Of a stretch of 64,000 nt of DNA, positions 26,291 to 34,456 are shown piece after piece (position 1 is the first letter of the stretch; each line of letters begins with the position of its first letter). The stretch comes from Thalassobium sp. (GTDB taxonomy: Bacteria; Pseudomonadota; Gammaproteobacteria; Pseudomonadales; Oceanobacteraceae), in contig NVUW01000003.1 of assembly GCA_002733205.1 (NCBI GenBank), positions 124,001 through 188,000 of the forward strand, written 5' to 3'. The notes beneath the pieces are model-generated. The model made no database searches, was not told the origin of the DNA, and saw nothing but the letters and a program-made list of their open reading frames with translations. The position numbers and the translations under genes were made by a program.

Positions 26291-28506
26291 TACACAACCC
26301 TCAGATCCGCTTCCATACGTGCCATTTTTTCCAGCGTCAGCGCCTTGTTTTCCACTTTATCCTGAAGATCTTCAACCTCCTTCAAAAGATCAGACAGCAG
26401 CTCTTCTCCCACATTTTTTGCCATTATGCTATCAATTGATATACGAACCGACTGAATAAACCCCTGACCGGATTTTTCTAATTCAGAGGAGTAGTCCTGA
26501 GCAGCATCCAGATACTCGCCAACAGCACTGCCTTTAATTATGTTGGATTTTGCCAACTCCGCCGGTAATTGCGGAATATCAACTTCAGGAAAATCGACCA
26601 ATTTAGCGATTACACTACGACAGACGCTCTGCAAACGATTAATATCAACTCCATCATCACCTATCGTTGCGCGTAACTGACGGCTAACACTTGTGGTTAG
26701 CTCTTTACGCCAATGTAAAAGTTCCAGGGACGTACAATCTTTCATGCCGGTTTTCATCAGTTTAGCTAATTTTTCCAGGACCTGGCGTATTGGTTTTGGC
26801 TGTAAAGTGGCCACAGTACGGCTCCGCTCTTCACTCCCGCCCCCCCAGAGCTTGCGAGCAAGCCAGGAACCAATCCCATCTTTTTCTACACGGTAGGTCT
26901 CCTGCGCCTCACCTTCAGATTTTTCAGATTCCTCATCCAATTTAACAATCGCTTGTTCGATAACGCGATCAAGAGTTAATGGCAGCTTCAGCCTTAGCTC
27001 TTCTGCCTGGTTTAAGAACTCGCTATTAACTGCTGCAATTGCATTACCCGATACCCGTTTTAAATGATCAATTTCATCACGCAGCTTACCCAGATCGCCG
27101 TTTTCTACCGTATCACGACGAGTCATTACAGCCGCCAGAACACGTTCTTTAACCTGTAGAAAAGTCTGCCATTGTGCATCAATAAAGTTCTGCGCTTGCT
27201 GTTGCAATATCTGTTCTTTCTTAAGACGAACGGTATCAACCGCTGCCTGCAGGCGATCACGGGCAGATAAACGCTTCAGATTGACCTCGGTAGCATCTTC
27301 TGCAGAAAAATAATCGCGATAATTTTCTTTCAGTAACTTCATCGCGTGTATAGCGCCCTCGTCAGCAGCGTCACCGCTCTTCAGAATGGTCTCGCAAATT
27401 CCAGAGGTAATAATCAAACGATCAGAAATCTCATTACCAATACGGGAAAGAACGTCATTGTTAGCACCGTTCAATGCACTCCGTGCCTGATTCGTCAGTA
27501 TCTGATGCAATTTATCCATTACGAGATGAAAGTCGCCTTTAGCATCGTCGCGCAGATTGGTATGCAGTTGCATATCAGCCTGACTGGCCACCAGATATAT
27601 TTCCTGCGTCCCCTCCCGAGCGCTTAAACGATCGGCAAGTTCGAAATCCTGCTGACTCAGAAACTGTCCTGCAGGACTGACAATAAAGGCAGCGTTACAT
27701 TCTTTCAGTCGCTCATAAGTGCGTTGTTCGCGAGATTTAACCGGATCATTCACCCCCGGAGTGTCGATAACCTCAATCCCCTGCAACGAGGGTACCGGCA
27801 TACCAAGTACCAGCTCACGGGTATAGGGCATGTATTTGCCAGCAGCACCTACATATTCCATCAACTCTTTATTCAGCGCTTGTATTGAATCAGCGGTTAA
27901 AATTCGAGAATCTCCTAGCTTATGAACATCGACATCCGATGATTTCATACGTTGGCAGATATCCGCGGCAGCGGCCAACACGCCATTCTCACTAACTTCT
28001 CGGGTTACTTTTTTACGCAGTTGATTTTCATCCAGAGGGGGCAAAGGCCGCATAGGGTTCCTCATCTGGCGCTCAGCATACGCTGATTTATATTGCTCAA
28101 AAAGTCGTGCTACTTCACGCTCAAACTCCTGAGATTTATCCTGCAATTGCCGGATATCCTCCGCTGAGAAAAAATGAACTTCGGCAGTAAATGACTCGGC
28201 ATAGCCGATAGAAGTCAGCGCCGCTGTCATGGGCGTGGCTGCTTTTGGCAGAACTTCTTCACCATCAAATAACAGCGCGTTAATCAGTGAAGACTTACCA
28301 GCTTTCACACGCCCGATTACCCCGATCTTTAACGAGCGACCATCTTGCTTAAGAGATTCAAGGTGCTTAACAGCCTCCGCCCGGGAAGAAAATCCTTCTG
28401 TATTCAGCTCGTTCCGGATGGATGCATCGATAAGATCATCATTGCGGGCAATCAATTGTTCAAATGTTGCAAGAGAAGATAAATATACACTTTCATTAAC
28501 TGACAT
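26290..28506 (-). CDS. Dynamin-like GTPase, second of three
   Basis: 738 residues from ATG 28506; the frame is open 33 codons further into the neighbouring gene, but the start overlapping that gene's stop (TGATG) is preferred. P-loop IGRVKAGKSSLINAL (about 60-74), G3 IDTPGVNDP (about 249-257), and a G4 position reading ASQAD instead of NKxD, so guanine specificity may be altered. Long helical segments follow, with a basic stretch around 590-600. It lies between the other two dynamin-like genes with one-base overlaps on both sides, which suggests a stoichiometric complex of three different GTPases. Confidence 0.87.
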   Translation of the reverse strand: MSVNESVYLSSLATFEQLIARNDDLIDASIRNELNTEGFSSRAEAVKHLESLKQDGRSLKIGVIGRVKAGKSSLINALLFDGEEVLPKAATPMTAALTSIGYAESFTAEVHFFSAEDIRQLQDKSQEFEREVARLFEQYKSAYAERQMRNPMRPLPPLDENQLRKKVTREVSENGVLAAAADICQRMKSSDVDVHKLGDSRILTADSIQALNKELMEYVGAAGKYMPYTRELVLGMPVPSLQGIEVIDTPGVNDPVKSREQRTYERLKECNAAFIVSPAGQFLSQQDFELADRLSAREGTQEIYLVASQADMQLHTNLRDDAKGDFHLVMDKLHQILTNQARSALNGANNDVLSRIGNEISDRLIITSGICETILKSGDAADEGAIHAMKLLKENYRDYFSAEDATEVNLKRLSARDRLQAAVDTVRLKKEQILQQQAQNFIDAQWQTFLQVKERVLAAVMTRRDTVENGDLGKLRDEIDHLKRVSGNAIAAVNSEFLNQAEELRLKLPLTLDRVIEQAIVKLDEESEKSEGEAQETYRVEKDGIGSWLARKLWGGGSEERSRTVATLQPKPIRQVLEKLAKLMKTGMKDCTSLELLHWRKELTTSVSRQLRATIGDDGVDINRLQSVCRSVIAKLVDFPEVDIPQLPAELAKSNIIKGSAVGEYLDAAQDYSSELEKSGQGFIQSVRISIDSIMAKNVGEELLSDLLKEVEDLQDKVENKALTLEKMARMEADLRVV

Positions 28507-30251
28507 CAGACAATCACTCCATTGGCATTGTTCTTCATTTCTGTACAGATTGCTTTCAACATGTCTGCTTTCGTACGCAACATTTCTATATCCTGCTGTG
28601 AGCACTGGGTTACATTTTCGTACAGGGTCTTTTGCTTATTAACCTTATCGGTAACCTGTTCAGAAACCAGGCGGACAATCTCAGCTTCCACAGCATTGAG
28701 TGAATCCAGAACCTGTGGTCGCACCTGTGCAATAACTGCCGGAATGACCTGAGCCGAAATTGCCTCTCGCAACTTACCGGTTTCATTACTCTCGTGTAAG
28801 TTACTGAATAGCTGACCGATAATTCCCGGCAAAATAGCAAAGACGACTTTCAGTACAGGGTGTGGAATGTATATGGCGAGGCTACTTAACGACGAAATCA
28901 TGTTACCAAGCATGTTTGAACCCTCAGCATTCCCGTCCCTATCTACCCTCTTTCTCTGCATTTTCTCACCGAAACCAGAAAGCGCATTCATCGCTTCTGA
29001 TTCGATAACGGATATCAGATTTCCCATCCAATCATCACCTGAAGCTGTAACAGACAAGCTGCCAATATGAATATCACCCGAAAAGCTATACGTGATATCC
29101 GTGACCGACTTTCTCAATAGCGACTGAATTTCCACGGTTAAAGTTGAACGCACCAGATCAGAAATGGCCTTAGCCAGAGATTCCTCTCCCAGTCGGGCCT
29201 GACTGGTCAGCTCATCCGTAGCGCTGCGCAGCGTTTTCTCCAGGCGATTAATAACCAGCTCACTTTTTTTGCTGACACCGCCCTGCTTAGCATCTTCCAA
29301 TAAACGGACCCGTTCGGCTTCTACCTTTTTAAGTGCACGTTCTGCATCTTCAAGCGTTTGTTCAATCGCTCTGGTATCAGCACTCAGTGCTTTAATCGCC
29401 GTATTCACCAGACCATCGGCATCAAAATACAGGTTCTTAACCTGAGGAAGAATCATAGAATCAAAAAGTTCAGGAACATTTGCAGCATTCAGCACCGACA
29501 GAAGAGCTGAAACATCATCTTTATTAATAGTGCCTGCTACCGTATCGCCACTGATCATCGACAATTGCTCAGATACATAAGTGCGAGCAGCATCCAACTC
29601 CTGCACCGAAGCCAGGTCAGATTTCGTCAGGAAAACCTTAACTGCACGACCGATATCCAGAATCTCCTCAATGCGGCGAGTATCCTGTCGACTGACAGTA
29701 CCAGACTTACTATCAACCAGATAAAGATACAGTGCTCCGGTGGTGATGTAGCGCAGAATGGCTTCGTTATGCTGATTCAGGCCAGAGTCAAATCCAGGCA
29801 TATCGACCAGAACCAGAGGTTCAATCTGTTGCAGCGCCGGGTTATTAAGATAAATACGTACAACCTGATAGCGGTGAGCATTTTCAGACAACGACGCTAA
29901 CTCAGATACCGAGTGCTGACTCCACTCACCGGAATGAGACAATGCCATAAGCATTTCTTCGCCGCTGAAATGTAACTCGGCCGGTATTGCCGTTTCCGGT
30001 GAAACATTTTCCGGCAGTACACGACGCCCCAACAGGCTATTCAACGCCGTTGATTTACCGGTACTGAAGCTACCAACAACAGGTACATACAAGGCCCGAC
30101 TGGCAACATCAGAGGCAACCTCATCAAGCTGAACCTGCCATTCCTGCATTGGCTGCTGCAACAGCTCAGCAACACAGTCGGCAGCAGCATTAACCTGCTC
30201 ACCCAGCCCGGCAAGATAATTAAGTATTTCCTGCTTGCGTTTAACTTCCAT
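28506..30251 (-). CDS. Dynamin-like GTPase, first of three
   Basis: 581 residues. P-loop VGSFSTGKSTALNSLLG (about 58-74), G2 region SPETAIPAEL, G3 DMPGFDSG (about 149-156), G4 LTKSD (about 211-215). Helical stalk segments follow, including AERALKKVEAERVRLLEDAK. A strongly hydrophobic segment at about 455-480 (LAIYIPHPVLKVVFAILPGI) is a likely membrane paddle, so this member may be the anchor for the other two. AGGG lies about eight bases before the ATG, and a weak sigma-54-like promoter is upstream. Confidence 0.88.
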   Translation of the reverse strand: MEVKRKQEILNYLAGLGEQVNAAADCVAELLQQPMQEWQVQLDEVASDVASRALYVPVVGSFSTGKSTALNSLLGRRVLPENVSPETAIPAELHFSGEEMLMALSHSGEWSQHSVSELASLSENAHRYQVVRIYLNNPALQQIEPLVLVDMPGFDSGLNQHNEAILRYITTGALYLYLVDSKSGTVSRQDTRRIEEILDIGRAVKVFLTKSDLASVQELDAARTYVSEQLSMISGDTVAGTINKDDVSALLSVLNAANVPELFDSMILPQVKNLYFDADGLVNTAIKALSADTRAIEQTLEDAERALKKVEAERVRLLEDAKQGGVSKKSELVINRLEKTLRSATDELTSQARLGEESLAKAISDLVRSTLTVEIQSLLRKSVTDITYSFSGDIHIGSLSVTASGDDWMGNLISVIESEAMNALSGFGEKMQRKRVDRDGNAEGSNMLGNMISSLSSLAIYIPHPVLKVVFAILPGIIGQLFSNLHESNETGKLREAISAQVIPAVIAQVRPQVLDSLNAVEAEIVRLVSEQVTDKVNKQKTLYENVTQCSQQDIEMLRTKADMLKAICTEMKNNANGVIV

Positions 30252-30303
30252 GAATTTTCCCTAAATATACATCTGGTTAGATTTTAAGCGCTAATCAGCA
30301 CTA

Positions 30304-30318
30304 TCAATATTTATGCCA
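30304..30318 (-). promoter_or_regulatory. Weak sigma-54-like promoter before the dynamin genes
   Basis: On the minus strand TGGCAT-N5-TTGA keeps the GG and the ten-base spacing but has A where the -12 C should be. Predicted start near 30292 with a leader of about 40 bases. Alone it would not be convincing; it gains weight from the two better matches in the island. Confidence 0.3.
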
Positions 30319-30400
30319 CAAATAAAATCCGATGAAGTACAGACTTAACCCGGCCAAGATGGCCACATCTATAAATAAAAATACCTAAAAGTAAAAATTA

Positions 30401-30604
30401 TTACTTTTTGAAGATTTTTATAAGGGTTTTTAACACCTCAGAAACACCATGAATCGCTGGTCGCTCATTCGCAACAATCAACATTTCGTCGCTTCCACAG
30501 ACTTTGCAGGACAAATTAAATGCAACATCAGATTGGTTATACAGGCGCTGTTCATGCCCACAGCGGGGACAGCGGTAAACACGGCAATGTACTTTGATTG
30601 GCAT
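30401..30604 (-). CDS. Small zinc-ribbon protein
   Basis: A 67-residue protein with two CxxC knuckles, CPRC (12-15) and CKVC (33-36), spaced as in a rubredoxin-like zinc ribbon, then a basic C-terminus ending LIKIFKK. Such proteins bind nucleic acid or act as small adaptors. A GGAAG ribosome site precedes the ATG. It is codirectional with the caspase-like gene upstream and the dynamins downstream and may belong to their transcript. Specific function unknown. Confidence 0.7.
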   Translation of the reverse strand: MPIKVHCRVYRCPRCGHEQRLYNQSDVAFNLSCKVCGSDEMLIVANERPAIHGVSEVLKTLIKIFKK

Positions 30605-30671
30605 AAACTTCCTTTTATTATCATTTTTCCTTAAAAACCAAGCGGAAAACTGGTTTCCCTTAGTTTAAAGA

Positions 30672-31265
30672 TCAAAGCTCATCTTTTGAAACAACATGAA
30701 AAAAAAGCTCAGGAAAACGCTTAGCCTGAGTTTTCATTGCTTTAACGATTGCTCCAATACCACGTCCGGAAAACTCATTATCCTGCATAGCGTACAACAG
30801 CAATAGTTCAAATGCCGTACTATCAACCCAGTTAACATCAGTCCGATAACCGCATACCGCCAATGCGCCAGTGCGTTTCAGGAAAGTTTTCAGCTTGCGC
30901 TTATCTATATTCATGGTACTGCAGGAGCCAAGAACAATTATTCGATTACTGCAAGATCCTCCCAACAGTTCATCAGATGACAGCTCTGTCAGTGATATAG
31001 TCCCATCACTCAAGCACAGTGATTCTTGTTCACCATGAAAGGCCAAATATAGTATTGGGTATTCTTTGTAGCGTTTTAATACCGATTTCTTCAGATAGAA
31101 CTTAAGTTCTTCCAGGGTTGCAGCATCACGATAGATATAATCGAACTGTTTATTCGTACTGCAGATGAAATCCAGCATAGGCTCAACGCTGGATTTATCT
31201 TTGAAGTTGTCTGACCACTGCCCCTCGATGCAGAAAACATTCTTCCACTGATGTGCTGATCTCAT
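30672..31265 (-). CDS. Caspase-like protein (DUF6642-like)
   Basis: 197 residues. Beta strands are followed by LYLAFHG with His77 and IIVLGSCST with Cys115, the His-Cys dyad layout of caspase/CHAT-type peptidases; the opening KNVFCIEGQWSDN resembles the DUF6642 family as I recall it. If active it would cleave a protein target, perhaps one released on signal, as in several bacterial suicidal defences. Alternatively it may be an inactive scaffold. GGGAG lies seven bases before ATG 31265. It is among the island's minus-strand genes, between the nucleotidase and the zinc-ribbon gene. Confidence 0.6.
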   Translation of the reverse strand: MRSAHQWKNVFCIEGQWSDNFKDKSSVEPMLDFICSTNKQFDYIYRDAATLEELKFYLKKSVLKRYKEYPILYLAFHGEQESLCLSDGTISLTELSSDELLGGSCSNRIIVLGSCSTMNIDKRKLKTFLKRTGALAVCGYRTDVNWVDSTAFELLLLYAMQDNEFSGRGIGAIVKAMKTQAKRFPELFFHVVSKDEL

Positions 31266-31354
31266 CCATTAGCTCCCTTGTAATTCCTTGAGCATTGCTT
31301 TCAATGCCACTTTATCCGCTGCGTTAACAACAGAGGATTTCTCATATCAACCCA

Positions 31355-32308
31355 TCACTCTGCCAGCTTTGATGAACTCAGGTAAGGAACCTTACCTGAT
31401 GGAACAATATTGGCAGCCGCCTCCAGGTGCACATCCTGATCGTCGAAGAAGATATGCGGTCTGAAAGCTTTTAATACTTTATCTTTGCTGACCCCACCCA
31501 GAAAAAATGCTTCATCGACATACACCCCCCAAGCCCGCAGCGTTTTAATCACCCGCATTTCCGACGGACTATTACGGGCTGTTACCAGAGCTATCCGTAT
31601 CGGCGAATATTCTACCCGAATAGGCAGGCGTTCCTGTAATTTTGCCAGTTTGCGCAACAGACTCGCATAGGGCCCTTCTGCCATTGGTATATTCTGATTG
31701 GCATCTTCCTGTTGATGGAAAGCCTCAATGCCCTTGGTTTTATAAACAAGCTCACTTTCATCAGAAAACAACACGGCATCGCCATCAAACGCAATACGCA
31801 CCTGTCCATCGGGGATATCTGGCGCATTCTTTGGAGGATCTTTTAATACAGCAGCAGCGCATTGTTTTGAATCGATGACTTTTTGTGCATCTTCGGCATT
31901 CGTAGTGAGAAACAAATCCACATCAAAAGCATCGAGATAATCGGCCACCGACTCTCCGGCGGTAAAAGCTGAACGGGTTATCTCCAGCCCATCATGACGG
32001 ATGCTGTTCAAAACCTGCAAACCAGTATCCGGACTGTTACGTGACATAACCACGACCTCAACCAGAGGTGAATTACTGCCTGATTCACGATAGCGGTTTA
32101 ACCCCAACAACGCTTTAACCAGGTGGTACCCCGTGCCCGGATTCAGCGGATCGTTCTCGTGTTCAAGCATATAGGCGCGATATTCATCAATGGCGGAGTC
32201 CTGATCGGTATCGGATTTTTCGCGAAAAATCCGGTCGGACTCGCTCATATCGAACAGCGCCGTAGCTGAGATGCCAATTACCAGTGTGTTACTGAGATCA
32301 AGCGGCAT
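31355..32308 (-). CDS. Cytosolic 5'-nucleotidase (NT5C1-like)
   Basis: 317 residues matching the 5-nucleotidase family related to animal cytosolic 5'-nucleotidase IA: LVIGISATALFDMSESD at the start, VVVMSRNSPDTGLQVLNSI (about 85-103), the HAD-type nucleophile motif IAFDGDAVLFSDESE (about 171-185), LVTARNSPSEMRVIKTLR and PHIFFDDQ (about 286-293). It should hydrolyse nucleoside monophosphates such as AMP. In this setting it could deplete nucleotides or recycle a signal nucleotide, but the family also occurs outside defence loci. It lies 89 bases upstream of the caspase-like gene. Confidence 0.9.
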   Translation of the reverse strand: MPLDLSNTLVIGISATALFDMSESDRIFREKSDTDQDSAIDEYRAYMLEHENDPLNPGTGYHLVKALLGLNRYRESGSNSPLVEVVVMSRNSPDTGLQVLNSIRHDGLEITRSAFTAGESVADYLDAFDVDLFLTTNAEDAQKVIDSKQCAAAVLKDPPKNAPDIPDGQVRIAFDGDAVLFSDESELVYKTKGIEAFHQQEDANQNIPMAEGPYASLLRKLAKLQERLPIRVEYSPIRIALVTARNSPSEMRVIKTLRAWGVYVDEAFFLGGVSKDKVLKAFRPHIFFDDQDVHLEAAANIVPSGKVPYLSSSKLAE

Positions 32309-32356
32309 GTCCGTTTTCCCTCTGCCAATCCATAAGCGATTTATTAAACCTAAAAC

Positions 32357-32914
32357 TCAGAGATCATAAAAATCCCCTTCATCAACAGCATTATTATGGC
32401 CAGCATAAAGTGCCAGCACACTGTCATACTGCGACTGTTGATGCATAAACAAATAATTTGGTGGAAACTCAAAGGCCAGTCGGTCGTCTGCATCGCACTG
32501 TTGTGCGATGAACTTTGCAGCGCTTTTTAACCATGCCTCCCGATAACGCGCCTTTTTCTGTGATACCGAAAGGCTTTCCAATTCAAAACTATGTAACGAC
32601 TGGTCAATATCCAGAAGCCGGATCTCAAAACGTTCGGGCAGTGTGGCCCGGTTTATTGCTTCGCCGTCGTTCAAATCTGACTGCTCGCCTTGCAGCAACC
32701 CTTCTTCCTGCAGCCATTGTTTATAACAGCGTTCCCAGGTATCGCTGTCGGTCACAATACACACCTCAACCGTTGGCAATACGAGCTGGGATTTTGCCAG
32801 CAGGGTAAAGAGTTCCAGCTTGGCTTTAAGGTGTTCAGCCCCTTGCCAGAAACTGCGCAAACGAACAAGGTCGAGCCGCCAGCCGATGACCGGATTATTT
32901 ACCGTTTTGCTCAT
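32357..32914 (-). CDS. Unknown protein linked to AAA remnant
   Basis: 185 residues, no family recognised. It begins MSKTVNNPVIGWRLDLVRLR, is rich in Leu, Gln and aromatic residues (RLRSFWQGAEHLKAKLELF, FEFPPNYLFMHQQSQYDSVL) and has no membrane segment or clear active site. Its ATG overlaps the stop of the small AAA-like gene (TCAT at 32911-32914 on the plus strand), so the two are translated together. The acidic C-terminus ends DEGDFYDL. It might be a partner protein of the original AAA ATPase. Function unknown. Confidence 0.6.
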   Translation of the reverse strand: MSKTVNNPVIGWRLDLVRLRSFWQGAEHLKAKLELFTLLAKSQLVLPTVEVCIVTDSDTWERCYKQWLQEEGLLQGEQSDLNDGEAINRATLPERFEIRLLDIDQSLHSFELESLSVSQKKARYREAWLKSAAKFIAQQCDADDRLAFEFPPNYLFMHQQSQYDSVLALYAGHNNAVDEGDFYDL

Positions 32915-33126
32915 GCCCGACCCAATCCAGCCAGACTGAAGCCGTCTATATCGCTGTTATCGGTCTTAACATCGCCGCTCTCAAAAAACATGGCCAACAC
33001 TTCGGGGATGGTCGATTGGCCATCGTCATAACCACCGATGATGCCCGTAATAAGTCCGTCGATGGGTATAGCCCCGATGGCACGGTAGCCACGAAAATTA
33101 GTGATATTGACGGACTTGAGGCGCAT
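32911..33126 (-). pseudogene. Remnant of AAA/OLD-type ATPase N-terminus
   Basis: A 71-residue frame starting MRLKSVNITNFRGYRAIG, the classic N-terminal strand of RecF/SMC/OLD-family ATPases, followed by IPIDGL and a P-loop position reading GGYDDGQST where intact relatives have G-KNDAGKST. The Walker lysine is lost and the protein stops about 40 residues later (AMFFESGDVKTDNSDIDG), where relatives continue for several hundred residues. This looks like a truncated, inactive ATPase, though the preserved ribosome site (AGGAAA) and coupling to the next gene leave open a short functional protein. Confidence 0.6.
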
Positions 33127-33157
33127 GGGGATTTCCTTATCTACAGCTGGCCGGAGA

Positions 33158-33208
33158 CCAATGTGACGGGATCACATTGGCACAGCCGCAGGCTGGGGCG
33201 AAGCCCCA
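33158..33208. promoter_or_regulatory. Palindrome and adjacent GC hairpin downstream of hsdS
   Basis: CCAATGTGA and TCACATTGG form perfect 9-bp arms around five bases (33158-33180). Sixteen bases on, TGGGGC-GAA-GCCCCA forms a tight hairpin (33194-33208). No T run follows on either strand. The palindrome contains TGTGA/TCACA half sites as in CRP operators but with a 5-base rather than 6-base spacer. It could be an operator for the gene starting at 33126, or an RNA processing or stabilising element at the end of hsdS. Confidence 0.55.
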
Positions 33209-33244
33209 AGCACAGAGATTTGCTAGCGAATGCTTTTAGGCCGT

Positions 33245-34456
33245 TCACAGTTCGCCCCGGAAGGCTTTTTGGCTTAAGGACGAAAACAAGTCAGACCTAG
33301 CTGTAGGCTCAAATAGTTTTTCGGATAAATCGTCGTACTTTGACAAAATATCCATGAATCTCATTTGCGCGGACATATCCGGGATCATTATCGGGAGATC
33401 TTTTTGTCTTGTAATACCCAAGTATGCACGCGTCGACTGAATCCCCTCCTTCGCAAATAAGCTCTGAAAGAAGCCCGAATCAAAATATCCCTTAAGATAT
33501 TCCGGCAATAGCCTTTCTTCGTTGACCCGGTAATACGTAGTTTGGGGGCTAAATATGTAATCTTCGTATGTGTCATCCAGGACTGCAGTAAACCCCAAGG
33601 AGCCTTTGTGTGAAATAAGCACGTCTCTGGGTTTAGCAAATCCTATACGAAGCCTATCCAACCAAGAATGGTCAAGGTAATAGCACTGATCAAAGAGAAT
33701 TTGCCCTCTACGCACAACATTTGCGGTCACGAATGGAATACCACTTTCTGTGAAATCACTTACTTTGGGATGATCATTACCATGATTTCCATCCTGAATC
33801 TGCAGTATCACACCAGCTCGAATTAAGTCAGCTACTGATCTGACCTCCCACCCCTTCGGATTGGTTACCGGGTCACCGAACATATCCAGAAACACGGCGC
33901 GGAGGAAGTCGTCGGCAAGCTGGATGGCTTGCTGGCGTTTGCGGCGGATGGCATCGGCTTTGTCGAGAATGGCGGCGATGCGCTTTTGTTCAGCAAGCGG
34001 TGGTAGGGGGATTTCTAAGTCCTTAAATGCAGTTACAGTAAAACTAGCCTGATTAACCGATTTTTTTGTAATCGCTGGAATAAGTTTCAGGAACACTGGA
34101 CTAGATAAGTAATGGAACAAATATTTTGGAAAAACATCCTCGCAGCGTGGCCTCAGGCAAAGTAAATTCATACCATGCACTATATCTTTTCGATCACTCT
34201 CGAAGATTGCACACTTCGCCAAATGCTTTTCAGAGTTAATATGACTGATCAATATATCGCCATTACGCAGCCGATAGTTCAAATACTCGCTTTCCGATAC
34301 ATCCGCATAGCCACACTTATCTAGATTCACAAATCTATCGGCAATAGTCTCAATACGCGTGATGGGCAACCCAGCAGCATCACTTGACTGTTTGATCGAT
34401 GCGCCGTTACGAATAAATTCAGATACAGCCTCTAACTTCACCAACGGCCAACTCAC
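33245..34456 (-). CDS. hsdS: Type I restriction-modification specificity subunit HsdS
   Basis: 403 residues with two target-recognition domains, each followed by a conserved helix region: PLPPLAEQKRIAAILDKADA (about 151-170) ends the first half. The second domain starts after NPKGWEVRSVADLI (about 200-213) and ends with a shorter version (MSAQMRFMDILSKYDDL). The two halves would read the two parts of a bipartite DNA target, which cannot be predicted from sequence alone. It overlaps hsdM by 4 bases (ATGA). No truncation is seen. Confidence 0.93.
   Translation of the reverse strand: MSWPLVKLEAVSEFIRNGASIKQSSDAAGLPITRIETIADRFVNLDKCGYADVSESEYLNYRLRNGDILISHINSEKHLAKCAIFESDRKDIVHGMNLLCLRPRCEDVFPKYLFHYLSSPVFLKLIPAITKKSVNQASFTVTAFKDLEIPLPPLAEQKRIAAILDKADAIRRKRQQAIQLADDFLRAVFLDMFGDPVTNPKGWEVRSVADLIRAGVILQIQDGNHGNDHPKVSDFTESGIPFVTANVVRRGQILFDQCYYLDHSWLDRLRIGFAKPRDVLISHKGSLGFTAVLDDTYEDYIFSPQTTYYRVNEERLLPEYLKGYFDSGFFQSLFAKEGIQSTRAYLGITRQKDLPIMIPDMSAQMRFMDILSKYDDLSEKLFEPTARSDLFSSLSQKAFRGEL

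Noticed and set aside
31269-31330. Short coding-like frame just before the caspase-like gene (VNAADKVALKAMLKELQGS)
   Set aside because: Composition is protein-like but there is no proper start and it follows an in-frame stop; it may be a relic tail, but the evidence is too thin to call a gene.
33143-33160. GG-N10-GC spacing upstream of the AAA remnant on the minus strand
   Set aside because: Both boxes are poor (TGGTCT and CAGC), so it is probably chance; unlike the matches before hsdR and the vWA gene it lacks TGGCAC.
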